Of a DNA stretch of 32,931 bases, positions 24,735 through 32,931 are shown in pieces. Position 1 is the stretch's first letter, and the number at the start of each line of letters is the position of its first letter. The stretch comes from Bacteroidales bacterium. Lineage in GTDB: Bacteria; Bacteroidota; Bacteroidia; Bacteroidales; UBA10428. The stretch lies in NCBI GenBank assembly GCA_016931575.1, contig JAFGEO010000161.1, positions 1 to 32,931 of the forward strand, read 5' to 3'. A program made the translations under genes and the position numbers. The notes beneath the pieces are model-generated. The model did no database searches, was not told the origin of the DNA, and saw only the letters and a program-made list of their open reading frames with translations.

Positions 24735-26282
24735 ATGAAAAAAAAAGCTTTATTTCTGATTACCGTGTTACTGACGGCCATAGGAGCCAATGCCCAGAAC
24801 AGGATAAGCGATAACGGAGACGGGACGTATACTAATCCGGTGATCCCTGCAGACTTTCCGGATCCTGATGTGATCCTGGTTGATGACACGTATTATATGG
24901 TGACCACCACCATGTTCGTTTTCCCCGGAGTAACGGTGCTGAAATCAAAGGACCTGGTCAATTGGGAGTATTGCAGCAATGCGGTACCTCGTTTTGATTT
25001 CAGTGAGTGTTACAATCTCGATGGTTGCAGCAGGTACAGTCATGGTCAATGGGCCACCAGCATTAAGTTTAATAAGGGTAAATTCTACCTTCTTTTCATT
25101 ACGCTTGATGAGGGAGGGTTTATCTGTTCTGCCGAAAATCCTGAAGGACCCTGGGAGTTAAAGAAATTACCAAAAGGCTTTTATGATCCCGGCCTGTTCT
25201 TCGACGATGACGGACGTATCTATGTAGCACATGGCTATGGCAAGATATTCCTTACTGAGCTTGATGAGAACTTCGCCCCCCTGACAAACGATTCGCTGAT
25301 ATTTACCGGCGATATCCGGGGAGGCCTTGAGGGAATGCATGTCTACAAGATCAATGATCTGTACTACCTGTATGGAACCTACGGGGGGCTTGACGGCATC
25401 CAGGTCGCACTGCGCTCTGATAATATCTATGGTCCATTCGAAGAAAAAGTGGTCATTAGCGATTCTACCCGGGGGGTTACCTTTGGTATTCACCAGGGGG
25501 CACTGATCCGGACACAGACCGGAGAATGGTGGACCATGCTTTTTGTTGACAGCGGCCCGTTTGGACGCTTCCCCTCTTTGCAGCCTGTTACCTGGGTGGA
25601 TGGATGGCCCATGGTTGGTGTTGACGGGAAAGGTGTGGTTACCTGCAGGAAACCCGATGTTGGAAAGGAGTACCCCCCGAAGGAACTGCCCACCTCATCA
25701 GAGTTCGATTCAGATGTGTTGGGAATGCAGTGGGGATGGAATCATAACCCACACCCGGCTTACTGGTCACTTTCCGAACGGCCCGGCTACCTGAGGCTTA
25801 CAACAGGCAAGCTGGTATCTAATCTGGTCGAAGCACCAAACACACTGACTCAAAGGCCTTTTGCAAATTATGATCAGACTGTCCCGACAACAGGGACAAC
25901 CAAACTGGAAACCGGAAAGATGAAGAATGGTGATATTGCAGGAATAGCCATTTTCCAGGATCCATATGCGTATATTGCTGTCAGGCATTCAGGAGAATCA
26001 AAAGAACTTATTATGGTGAACAATGGTGAAACAATTGCCGTGACACCTATGAAAGGCGATACAGTATATCTGCGTGCAGTTGCCTCTAATCGTTCTTCAG
26101 TAGCAACTTTTGAGTTTAGCTTCGACCACAAAAGCTTTATACAGTTGGGAAATGAACTTAAAATGAAATTCAACCTGAAAGTCTTCACAGGGAATAAATT
26201 CTGCCTTTTCAATTATGCTACCCTGGAAACGGGAGGATACGCTGATTTCGACTGGTTCAGAACAGGCATCCTGAATAACTGA
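24735..26282 (+). CDS. GH43 beta-xylosidase/alpha-L-arabinofuranosidase (subfamily 11/12-like)
   Basis: A 515-residue two-domain GH43 enzyme that releases xylose or arabinose from (arabino)xylo-oligosaccharides. Signal peptide 1-20 (ending GANA), no lipobox, so probably periplasmic. The five-bladed propeller (about 30-320) shows catalytic base D43 in ADFPDPDV, pKa modulator D151 in GFYDPGLFFDDDG and acid E199 in GGLEGMHVYK. The C-terminal beta-sandwich (about 330-510; SEFDSDVLGMQWGWNHNP, YADFDWFRTG) is the CBM91/GH43_C2-type domain found in subfamilies 11 and 12. Signal and length are complete. It starts a run of closely spaced genes: the CE1 gene begins 41 bases later with no terminator, so the two are probably one operon. 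Xylosidase versus arabinofuranosidase cannot be settled from sequence. Confidence 0.94.
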   Translation: MKKKALFLITVLLTAIGANAQNRISDNGDGTYTNPVIPADFPDPDVILVDDTYYMVTTTMFVFPGVTVLKSKDLVNWEYCSNAVPRFDFSECYNLDGCSRYSHGQWATSIKFNKGKFYLLFITLDEGGFICSAENPEGPWELKKLPKGFYDPGLFFDDDGRIYVAHGYGKIFLTELDENFAPLTNDSLIFTGDIRGGLEGMHVYKINDLYYLYGTYGGLDGIQVALRSDNIYGPFEEKVVISDSTRGVTFGIHQGALIRTQTGEWWTMLFVDSGPFGRFPSLQPVTWVDGWPMVGVDGKGVVTCRKPDVGKEYPPKELPTSSEFDSDVLGMQWGWNHNPHPAYWSLSERPGYLRLTTGKLVSNLVEAPNTLTQRPFANYDQTVPTTGTTKLETGKMKNGDIAGIAIFQDPYAYIAVRHSGESKELIMVNNGETIAVTPMKGDTVYLRAVASNRSSVATFEFSFDHKSFIQLGNELKMKFNLKVFTGNKFCLFNYATLETGGYADFDWFRTGILNN

Positions 26283-26323
26283 CCTTAGCGCAGTACTATC
26301 CTTTACTAAAACAGATAATCACT

Positions 26324-27547
26324 ATGATACCATTGAACACTACCGGGGGCAATCCGAACGAAATGTCTGGAGTGGTTTCCCGGCAGCAGCCATTCATTTC
26401 CCGGAGAGCCATAAATCTGGGGCGACTTTCCCTAGTCTTTATTCTTGCATTTTTGTCGGGTATTACAGGCCTGGAAGCCCAGGTCGCAATACCCGATCCC
26501 CCGGCCGGGTTCGACTCGTATAAAAACGTTCCTCATGGCACTTTCCAGATCGTGGAGTATTATTCGGGAACTGTTGGAATTAACCGCACCACCCGGATTT
26601 ATCTCCCCCCGGGGTACACAGAGGATTCCACCTACAACGTACTCTACCTCTTACATGGGATCGGCGGGGATATTAACGAGTGGTATTATAATGGCCAACC
26701 CCATTATATTCTTGATAATCTCTATGCGAAGGGCCGGATTGCACCCATGATCGTGGTCTTACCGAATGGAAGGGCAATGGTGGATGATTCTCCGGGTGCG
26801 GATATCTTCGCTGCGGATAAGGTGCAGGGTTTTGCTGATTTTGAATTTGAACTTCTTGCGGACCTGATCCCCTTCATCGATACCAATTATTCTGTTAAAC
26901 CCGGCAGTCAGGCACGTGCAATCGCCGGACTCTCCATGGGTGGGGGCCAGGCCCTGGATTTCGGGTTGGCTCACCTGGATACTTTTGCCTGGGTTGGCGC
27001 TTTTTCTGCTGCCCCTAATACCTATGCAGCCGATCAGCTCATTCCCGATATTGCCGATACCTCCTTCCTGTCAGGCTTGTGGCTTTCCTGCGGAGATGCT
27101 GATGGCTTACTCTATATCACGGAGAATACGCATAATTTCATGACAGGTAATGCCATTGAACATTACTACCTGGTTGAGCCGGGGAAAGGTCATGACTGGT
27201 CTGTCTGGAAGCCCGGACTCTTTCATTTTGCACAGCGGATTTTCGGTACGTATCCTACCTATGATACCGGAATTACTGTCACCACTAATCCTTCGACCGG
27301 CATTAAGCAGAATCAGGGCAGTTCAAACTCCGGTCTGATCTATGATGCATCGTGCCAATCTGTTCGGTACACCGGGGAAGGAAAAATTGAAGATCTGAAA
27401 ATATATGATATGGGGGGCCGGCTCTGGCTTCATGAATCGGGTATTGCGGATCCCTCGGTTCAGATTGGTGATCTTCCCCAGGGGGTTTATATGGTCATCC
27501 TGTTTAACGGAAGGAGAAATAGCGTTGGGAAAATAGTGAAATGCTAA
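26324..27547 (+). CDS. CE1-type esterase (feruloyl or acetylxylan esterase) with short T9SS-like C-terminal domain
   Basis: A 407-residue alpha/beta-hydrolase of the esterase D/CE1 group, expected to remove ferulate or acetate from xylan. The core (about 65-320) has YLPPGYTEDSTYNVLYLLHG at its start, nucleophile S204 in GLSMGGG, acid D258 or D260 in SCGDADG, and H290 in GKGHDWSVW. From about 345 a beta-rich tail (LKIYDMGGRLWLHES, LPQGVYMVILF) looks like a shortened T9SS type A sorting domain. The first ATG (26324) gives an unusually long N-terminus; ATG at 26363 (residue 14) also fits, since the hydrophobic signal core is at residues about 34-50, ending LEAQ. It is cotranscribed with GH43 (41-base gap). 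Substrate is inferred from context. Confidence 0.9.
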   Translation: MIPLNTTGGNPNEMSGVVSRQQPFISRRAINLGRLSLVFILAFLSGITGLEAQVAIPDPPAGFDSYKNVPHGTFQIVEYYSGTVGINRTTRIYLPPGYTEDSTYNVLYLLHGIGGDINEWYYNGQPHYILDNLYAKGRIAPMIVVLPNGRAMVDDSPGADIFAADKVQGFADFEFELLADLIPFIDTNYSVKPGSQARAIAGLSMGGGQALDFGLAHLDTFAWVGAFSAAPNTYAADQLIPDIADTSFLSGLWLSCGDADGLLYITENTHNFMTGNAIEHYYLVEPGKGHDWSVWKPGLFHFAQRIFGTYPTYDTGITVTTNPSTGIKQNQGSSNSGLIYDASCQSVRYTGEGKIEDLKIYDMGGRLWLHESGIADPSVQIGDLPQGVYMVILFNGRRNSVGKIVKC

Positions 27548-27642
27548 AAAGCCCTGATCCGGGATTTAAAACAGGATAATTTGATTAATTTCGGGTTTGG
27601 ACATAACTGAACGTGAATTAATCATTTAGATTCTGTATAAGC

Positions 27643-30414
27643 ATGCAAGTTGAAACACACCATCTTCTGAAGAAGATCCGGGCCGTTAGCAATAGTCTTT
27701 TCGTCATTGTTTTTTTGTTATCAGGATTCTTTCTGTTGGTCCGATGCAGTGCTGAAAAGGAACAGGCACCCCTTCGGGAACGTATCTCGATAAACGAAGG
27801 CTGGAGATTTTTTAAATATAATTCTTCAGCAGATGCCGATCAACTGCTTTACGATATCCGTCCGGAGATCCTGGACAAGCGGGATTACCGGCCTGCCGAT
27901 GAGAAACCTGCTGAAGCAGCTGAGCTCAGACAGGCTTCATTTGTACTCAAACCCTGGATCATGCCAACCGGCAACGATTTTATTATGGATCCGGCAAAAC
28001 AGTATTTGCGTCCGGAGGGGGATCCCGGAAGTGATTTTCCCTTTGTGCAAGCCGCTTTTAACGACAGCTCATGGGATCTTATAAATTTGCCGCATGACTG
28101 GGCGGTTGACAAGGAGTTTTACCAGGGATGGGATGCCGAGGTGGGCGGAGGTATGGGACGTCTTCCCAGTCATGGTGTTGCCTGGTATAGAAAAGATCTT
28201 TCCATTCCCGCTGAAGATAAAGGGAAATCAGTATTTCTTGAGGTGGATGGAGCCATGTCCTATGCAATGGTTTGGCTGAACGGTCACCTCGTTGGGGGCT
28301 GGCCGTTTGGATATGCTTCCTGGCGTGTCGACCTGACACCGTATATTGTTCCGGGAGGAAAAAATCAGCTGGCAATTCGTCTTGACAATCCAAATAACTC
28401 CTCACGCTGGTATCCCGGGGGAGGGATCTACCGGAATGTCTGGCTCGTAAAAACAAACCCGGTGCATGTGGCACAGTGGGGAACCACCATCACCACCCCT
28501 GAGGTGAGTAAAGAGTCGGCAACCGTGAAGCTGAAAGTTACCATCGATAATGATTCGGAGAGTAAAGTCTCTGTGGAATCGCTTACCGAAATATTTGCAC
28601 TGGATGAGCATGGAAATAAATCCGGGAAAGCTGTTGCAGCTTTTCAACCCCGGAAGGGGACAGTCAATCCGGGTGAAAAGCTTAGCCTTGAAAGCTCGGT
28701 AATAATCAAAAAACCAAAGCTGTGGGGGCCTCCCCCGACCCAGGCTCCCAATATGTACCTTGCGGTAACCACACTGAAGAAAGACGGGGAAGCCATCGAC
28801 CAGTATGAAACACGTTTCGGGATCCGCTCCCTGACTTTTAACCCGGATCAGGGGATTCTGGTGAACGGCGAGCACATCCCGATTCAGGGGGTGAACCAGC
28901 ATCACGATCTGGGAGCATTAGGAGCCGCCTTTAATCTTCGTGCTGCTCAACGCCAGCTCGAAATACTTCGTGAGATGGGATGTAATGCGATCAGGATGTC
29001 GCATAACCCGCCTGCCCCGGAATTGCTTGAGCTGACTGACCAGATGGGCTTCCTGGTAATGGATGAATCATTCGATGTGTGGGAAATGAAAAAAACACCT
29101 CACGATTATCACCTGATCTTCCCCGAATGGCATGAGCAGGATATGAGGGCCCTGGTACGCCGCGACCGGAACCATCCTTCGGTGATCATCTGGAGTGTGG
29201 GGAATGAGGTGGGTGAGCAATACACGGATGAAGAAGGCGCCGCCATCGCAAAACGGCTAAAAGATATTACCCATGAAGAAGATCCTACCCGTCCGGTTAC
29301 CAGCGCCATGAACTGGGCAAAACCAGGGATGCCGCTTCCGGATGTGCTTGATCTGATCAGCCTGAACTACCAGGGTGAAGGGATCCGTCAATCACCCGAA
29401 TTTATCGGGACAGACCGTATCCGCACTCCTCCGCAATATGAAGCAAACCACAAAACTTATCCGGATAAGGTAGTCCTGAGCAGTGAATCGGCTTCTGCTT
29501 TCAGTAGCCGTGGGATCTACCTGTTCCCGGTAACGGATCAGATCAGCGATATTGTTCGTGACGGCAGGGGAGGTGACGCTAAGTTATGCCAGGTCTCTGC
29601 CTATGAACTCCATGCTGTGGATTTCGGATCCTCGGCGGATAAGGTTTTCAGGTCAATCGAACAACACCCCTTTGTAGCCGGTCAGTTTGTCTGGACAGGC
29701 TGGGATCATCTTGGGGAACCTACCCCTTATTATGAATCACGGAGTTCCTATTGCGGGATAATTGATATGGCAGGCTTTAAGAAGGACCGTTTTTACCTGT
29801 ATCAGTCGCAGTGGCGCCCCGACCTGCCCATGGCACATATCCTTCCTCACTGGAACTGGCCGGATCGGATCGGAAAGATTACCCCGGTTCACGTATTTAC
29901 CTCGGGGAATGAGGCAGAACTCTTCCTCAACGGGAAATCCCTTGGAAAGAAAAAGAAAGGGGAATATGAATATCGCCTGCGCTGGGATGATGTGAACTAT
30001 GAACCGGGTGTATTAAAAGTTGTTGCTTATCATGATGGAAAAGTATGGGCGGAAGATTCCGTAAAGACTGCCGGTGAAGCCGCCGGACTGGAAGCAGTTG
30101 CCGACAGAAGTATCATCCGGAGTGATGGAAAAGATCTTGCTTTTATCACGGTAACTGTTACTGACAAGGATGGATCACTTGTCCCGACTGCTACCAATAA
30201 GCTCTCTTTTAGCCTTGAGGGACCCGGAGAAATCGTGGCTACCGATAATGGGAACCCTATGGATATGGTGTCACTCTCCTCACATGTGCGGAATGCGTTT
30301 AGCGGGAAGGCACTGGTTATCATCCGGGGAGAGAAAGGCAAAAAGGGCACACTGAAGCTAAAAGTCACTGCGCCTGAATTAAAAGAGACAGAAGTATTGG
30401 TGACAACTAACTGA
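27643..30414 (+). CDS. GH2 glycosidase (beta-galactosidase-like) with C-terminal DUF4982 and Ig-like domains
   Basis: A 923-residue GH2 enzyme. Order: hydrophobic signal/anchor (about 19-33) followed by C35 (LLVRC; arginine at -1 makes a lipobox doubtful); jelly-roll sugar-binding domain (about 45-270) with an insertion rich in Asp/Pro (about 105-140); Ig-like domain (about 280-400); catalytic barrel (about 405-690) with acid/base E522 in WSVGNEVGE and nucleophile E615 in LSSESASAF; DUF4982-type domain (about 725-790, AELFLNGKSLGKKKKGEY); and a C-terminal Ig-like domain (about 800-918). The type is usually annotated beta-galactosidase, but GH2 also has mannosidase, glucuronidase and arabinosidase activities. 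In this PUL it may remove a galactose cap from complex arabinoxylan side chains (inference). It starts 95 bases after the CE1 stop. Confidence 0.93.
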   Translation: MQVETHHLLKKIRAVSNSLFVIVFLLSGFFLLVRCSAEKEQAPLRERISINEGWRFFKYNSSADADQLLYDIRPEILDKRDYRPADEKPAEAAELRQASFVLKPWIMPTGNDFIMDPAKQYLRPEGDPGSDFPFVQAAFNDSSWDLINLPHDWAVDKEFYQGWDAEVGGGMGRLPSHGVAWYRKDLSIPAEDKGKSVFLEVDGAMSYAMVWLNGHLVGGWPFGYASWRVDLTPYIVPGGKNQLAIRLDNPNNSSRWYPGGGIYRNVWLVKTNPVHVAQWGTTITTPEVSKESATVKLKVTIDNDSESKVSVESLTEIFALDEHGNKSGKAVAAFQPRKGTVNPGEKLSLESSVIIKKPKLWGPPPTQAPNMYLAVTTLKKDGEAIDQYETRFGIRSLTFNPDQGILVNGEHIPIQGVNQHHDLGALGAAFNLRAAQRQLEILREMGCNAIRMSHNPPAPELLELTDQMGFLVMDESFDVWEMKKTPHDYHLIFPEWHEQDMRALVRRDRNHPSVIIWSVGNEVGEQYTDEEGAAIAKRLKDITHEEDPTRPVTSAMNWAKPGMPLPDVLDLISLNYQGEGIRQSPEFIGTDRIRTPPQYEANHKTYPDKVVLSSESASAFSSRGIYLFPVTDQISDIVRDGRGGDAKLCQVSAYELHAVDFGSSADKVFRSIEQHPFVAGQFVWTGWDHLGEPTPYYESRSSYCGIIDMAGFKKDRFYLYQSQWRPDLPMAHILPHWNWPDRIGKITPVHVFTSGNEAELFLNGKSLGKKKKGEYEYRLRWDDVNYEPGVLKVVAYHDGKVWAEDSVKTAGEAAGLEAVADRSIIRSDGKDLAFITVTVTDKDGSLVPTATNKLSFSLEGPGEIVATDNGNPMDMVSLSSHVRNAFSGKALVIIRGEKGKKGTLKLKVTAPELKETEVLVTTN

Positions 30415-30524
30415 TTGTACACCTGCAAGCTGACATTTAGTAATGAGTAAATTCCTCAGAACTTATTGTCAGGAGTCTGCTCTGTACGGAATGCATATTG
30501 TATTAACTCAAATAACACAACAAC

Positions 30525-32489
30525 ATGATCTGGTTAAGAAAATTATCAGGAATTTGTTTATTCCTCATTTTAATCACTGCTCCGGTTTTCGGGCAGCTGC
30601 GTCTTCCCCGATTGGTAAGTGACGGAATGGTCCTGCAGCGAAATGCTGATGTTAAGATCTGGGGATGGGCCGGCAAGAATGAACAGGTGAAGCTTAATTT
30701 CCTCGGAAACGAATATCAGTCAAAAGCTGATAAGGACGGAAACTGGCAGTTCATACTTTCCGGTCTTGAGGCCGGAGGACCTTATGAGATGGTCCTGATG
30801 GCAAGTGATACCATCACTCTTGAAAATATTCTCATCGGGGAAGTCTGGGTTTGCTCCGGACAGTCGCAGATGGATATCAATATGGAAAGGGTGAGCCCTC
30901 TCTATCAGGAGGAGATTAAGAATGCAGGGAACGATAGGATCCGGTATTTCACTGTTCCAACGGTCTACAATTTTAAAGAGCCGCAAACCGATTATCCTTA
31001 TGGTAACTGGGAAACTATCAGTCAGGAAAATATCCTGAAGGTTTCCGCAATTGCTTATTTTTTCGCTGTCGAGATCAATGCAACCTACGGAGTCCCCGTA
31101 GGCATGATCCGTTCCAGTTTGGGTGGATCTCCCGCACAAGCCTGGTTAAGTGAAGACGCCGTGAAGCAATTTCCGGCTTATTATGATGAGGCAATGAAGT
31201 TCAGGGATGATGAGCTGATTAAGGAGATAGAAACCAGGGACCGGGAGAATTCCCATGCCTGGTATTCAGAAATGAACGCTGCAGATGAGGGCTATGGCCA
31301 TCCTGAGTTGCCCTGGAAAGATCCTGCAGTGGATGTTTCCGGATGGCCGGAAATGGAGGTTCCCGGCTATTGGGCCGATGGAGAGCTGGGATGGGTGAAC
31401 GGAGTCGTCTGGTTCAGGAAGGATATCGATATCCCGGAAGAAATGGCCGGAAAACCTGCGCGATTAAATCTGGGTACCCTTGTGGATGCCGACTCAGCCT
31501 TTGTTAACGGGACTTTTGTCGGTACTACCGGCTACCAGTACCCTCCCCGACGGTACACAGTCCCTGAAAATGTCCTTAAACCCGGGAAAAACACCCTGGT
31601 TGTCCGGCTGATCAGCAACGGCGGGAAAGGAGGTTTTATACCTGATAAGCCCTATGAGCTCCTTGTAGAGGGTAAAACGATCGACCTGAAGGGCAACTGG
31701 AAATATCACCTGGGAGCAAAGATGGGACCAACGCCACCCTCAACCTTTATACGCTGGAAACCGACAGGACTTTTTAACGGGATGATCGCCCCGCTGAGCA
31801 ATTATACCATTAAAGGAGTGTTATGGTACCAGGGTGAATCCAATACCGGGAACCCCGGGGAGTATGCCGGCCTCTTTCAGACGCTGATAAAAAACTGGCG
31901 GGATAAATGGGGGATAGGAGATTTTCCGTTCCTTTTTGTTCAGCTGCATAATTATATGGAAAGCTGTGACCATCCAACAGAAAGCAACTGGGCCCGTACA
32001 AGAGAAGCACAGCTTAGAGCGCTGACCCTGCCCAATACCGCTATGGCTGTAGCCATCGACCTGGGTGTCTGGAACGACATTCATCCCCTGAATAAAAAGG
32101 ATGTGGCGAAAAGGCTGGCATTGGCTGCACGGAAGACAGCCTATAATGAAACAGACCTGGTAGCTTCAGGGCCGATGTTCAGGTCGATGCTTGTCAAAGG
32201 TAATAAAGCCGGCATCACTTTCACAGAAACCGGATCCGGACTCATCGTGAAAGGAGGAGGGGAGCTGAAGGAATTTGCCATTGCCGGGGAGGATGGGAAG
32301 TTTGTCTGGGCCCAGGCAAAAATTGAAGGTGACAAAGTCATTGTGTGGAGCGATAAGGTAAAAAAGCCGGTTGCCGTGCGCTATGCCTGGGCAGATAATC
32401 CCGATGAGGCAAACCTGTACAATAAAGAAGGCCTTCCGGCGGCGCCCTTCAGAACGGATAGCTGGGAGGCGACAGAGTCGGCTGAGTGA
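30525..32489 (+). CDS. SGNH esterase, sialate O-acetylesterase (SASA)/CE20-like, with inserted jelly-roll domain
   Basis: A 654-residue carbohydrate acetylesterase of the SASA type. Signal peptide 1-23 (ending VFGQ). After an N-terminal beta domain (about 24-98) the SGNH fold begins at IGEVWVCSGQSQMD, with nucleophile S114. The GQSN motif reads GQSQ here. The fold is interrupted by a GH2-like jelly roll (about 260-385; WFRKDIDIPEEMAGKPARLN, VNGTFVGTTG). It resumes with LWYQGESN (435-440), and D518/H520 in NDIHPLNKKDVAKR complete the triad. A small beta domain ends the protein. This split arrangement is typical of family CE20, where acetyl groups on xyloglucan or xylan side chains are removed. 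In this PUL it probably deacetylates imported oligosaccharides so that GH43, GH51 and GH2 can act. It lies 110 bases after GH2 and is the last intact gene. Confidence 0.9.
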   Translation: MIWLRKLSGICLFLILITAPVFGQLRLPRLVSDGMVLQRNADVKIWGWAGKNEQVKLNFLGNEYQSKADKDGNWQFILSGLEAGGPYEMVLMASDTITLENILIGEVWVCSGQSQMDINMERVSPLYQEEIKNAGNDRIRYFTVPTVYNFKEPQTDYPYGNWETISQENILKVSAIAYFFAVEINATYGVPVGMIRSSLGGSPAQAWLSEDAVKQFPAYYDEAMKFRDDELIKEIETRDRENSHAWYSEMNAADEGYGHPELPWKDPAVDVSGWPEMEVPGYWADGELGWVNGVVWFRKDIDIPEEMAGKPARLNLGTLVDADSAFVNGTFVGTTGYQYPPRRYTVPENVLKPGKNTLVVRLISNGGKGGFIPDKPYELLVEGKTIDLKGNWKYHLGAKMGPTPPSTFIRWKPTGLFNGMIAPLSNYTIKGVLWYQGESNTGNPGEYAGLFQTLIKNWRDKWGIGDFPFLFVQLHNYMESCDHPTESNWARTREAQLRALTLPNTAMAVAIDLGVWNDIHPLNKKDVAKRLALAARKTAYNETDLVASGPMFRSMLVKGNKAGITFTETGSGLIVKGGGELKEFAIAGEDGKFVWAQAKIEGDKVIVWSDKVKKPVAVRYAWADNPDEANLYNKEGLPAAPFRTDSWEATESAE

Positions 32490-32524
32490 AAGTTATTTGT
32501 CTATCCCTCGGCAGGTTTCCTTAT

Positions 32525-32557
32525 GGAACAAGTCAGCAGACTTGTTCCTGCCATTTT
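32525..32557 (+). terminator. Terminator-like hairpin closing the PUL
   Basis: GGAACAAGTC (32525-32534) and GACTTGTTCC (32539-32548) form a perfect 10-bp stem with an AGCA loop, followed by TGCCATTTT. GGCA just upstream could add pairs to TGCC. The T tract is short, so strength is uncertain, but position (36 bases after the last stop) fits. Confidence 0.65.
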
Positions 32558-32719
32558 CGTTCGAACCATTCATTTTTAAGTTTTGGTATTGGCAGAACAA
32601 GCCGGAAAATAAAATCAAAAAAAAGAAAATAAAATTACTTCTCTTATATACTGGATATCAACCCATTAAAAAAAAGAGAAGAAAACTCATGAAAAAAGAT
32701 TGAGGAAAGGTTTGAAGAT

Positions 32720-32761
32720 ATGAAAAAAGCATTTACATTTGCAGCCGCTTTTACAGTATGA
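32720..32761 (+). pseudogene. Truncated signal-peptide-like ORF
   Basis: ATG opens a 13-codon frame reading MKKAFTFAAAFTV and stops at TGA (32759-32761). It looks like the start of an exported protein but no continuation was recognised in any frame. May be chance. Confidence 0.25.
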
Positions 32762-32792
32762 TGCGTCCGAAAATAAGGCGCGAGTAAGGGCA

Positions 32793-32931
32793 AAGGTACT
32801 TTAATTATAAAGGTATTTTGAGCAAGTGAGCATCCTTCGGGATGCATGTTCTTTGAAAATATTGAGAAATAGCAACAAGAGGCCAGAAGGTACTTTGGAA
32901 ATTCCAATGGATAAATAGATCTTGAGAGACA
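32793..32931 (+). other. Possible leader or spacer of an rRNA operon at the right edge
   Basis: A UUCG hairpin, GCATCC-TTCG-GGATGC (32830-32845), is followed by GTTCTTTGAAAATATTGAG and GCAACAAGAG. This resembles the GTTCTTTGA...ATTGA...ACAAGA stretch found before 16S or 23S genes in many Bacteroidota (recalled, not searched). AAGGTACTTT occurs at 32793 and 32887, with a variant at 32810. No mature rRNA is reached before the window ends. Confidence 0.35.

Noticed and set aside
32644-32907. 87-codon minus-strand ORF at the right edge
   Set aside because: It runs antisense to A-rich, apparently non-coding sequence and a UUCG hairpin, with no motif or promoter.
1-32931. CRISPR array, tRNA genes, insertion sequences or prophage genes
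   Set aside because: No regularly spaced repeats, cloverleaf-like segment, transposase or integrase motif was seen on either strand.

Overview
The window reads as a chromosomal segment of a Bacteroidota bacterium, probably an environmental Bacteroidales/Marinilabiliales-type hemicellulose degrader. The evidence is a SusC/SusD pair, several secreted enzymes with C-terminal type IX secretion (T9SS) sorting domains, Bacteroidota-type promoters (TTTG or TTG, about 19 bases, TAnnTTTG), and a 5S rRNA tail of the Bacteroidota type at the left edge. No species can be named from what is visible.

Layout. Bases 1-47 are the 3' end of a 5S rRNA gene, followed by its terminator and a short duplicated piece of the 5S tail. 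Bases 308-5821 (minus strand) are a complete tripartite RND efflux operon: adaptor, inner-membrane pump, TolC-like channel. From 6496 to 32489 every intact gene is on the plus strand and forms a xylan/arabinoxylan polysaccharide utilization locus (PUL): GH10 endo-xylanase, GH8 exo-oligoxylanase, SusC-like receptor, SusD-like lipoprotein, GH51 arabinofuranosidase, a lipoprotein combining a beta-propeller, a CxxCH motif and TPRs, GH9 glucanase, GH43 xylosidase/arabinofuranosidase, CE1 esterase, GH2 glycosidase and an SGNH (sialate O-acetylesterase/CE20-like) esterase. The 1.2 kb gap between GH8 and SusC holds two decayed genes: a PorP/SprF-like fragment and an M43-like metallopeptidase that has lost its zinc site. 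The last 440 bases have a terminator-like hairpin, a broken signal-peptide-like ORF, and a stretch resembling the leader or spacer of an rRNA operon.

How it works together (inference from families). GH10 and GH9 cut xylan and associated glucan at the surface after T9SS export. The CE1 and SGNH esterases remove feruloyl or acetyl groups. SusD binds the oligosaccharides and SusC imports them. In the periplasm, GH8 (lipoprotein), GH43, GH51 and GH2 trim them to xylose, arabinose and another side-chain sugar. No PUL regulator, sugar transporter or xylose catabolic gene is present, so control and downstream metabolism lie elsewhere.

Most worth following up are the CxxCH-propeller-TPR lipoprotein, whose role in the PUL is unknown; a 26-base element shared almost exactly (23/26, ungapped) by the regions upstream of GH51 and GH43; and a perfect -7 element only four bases before the CxxCH gene's start codon, suggesting a leaderless transcript.
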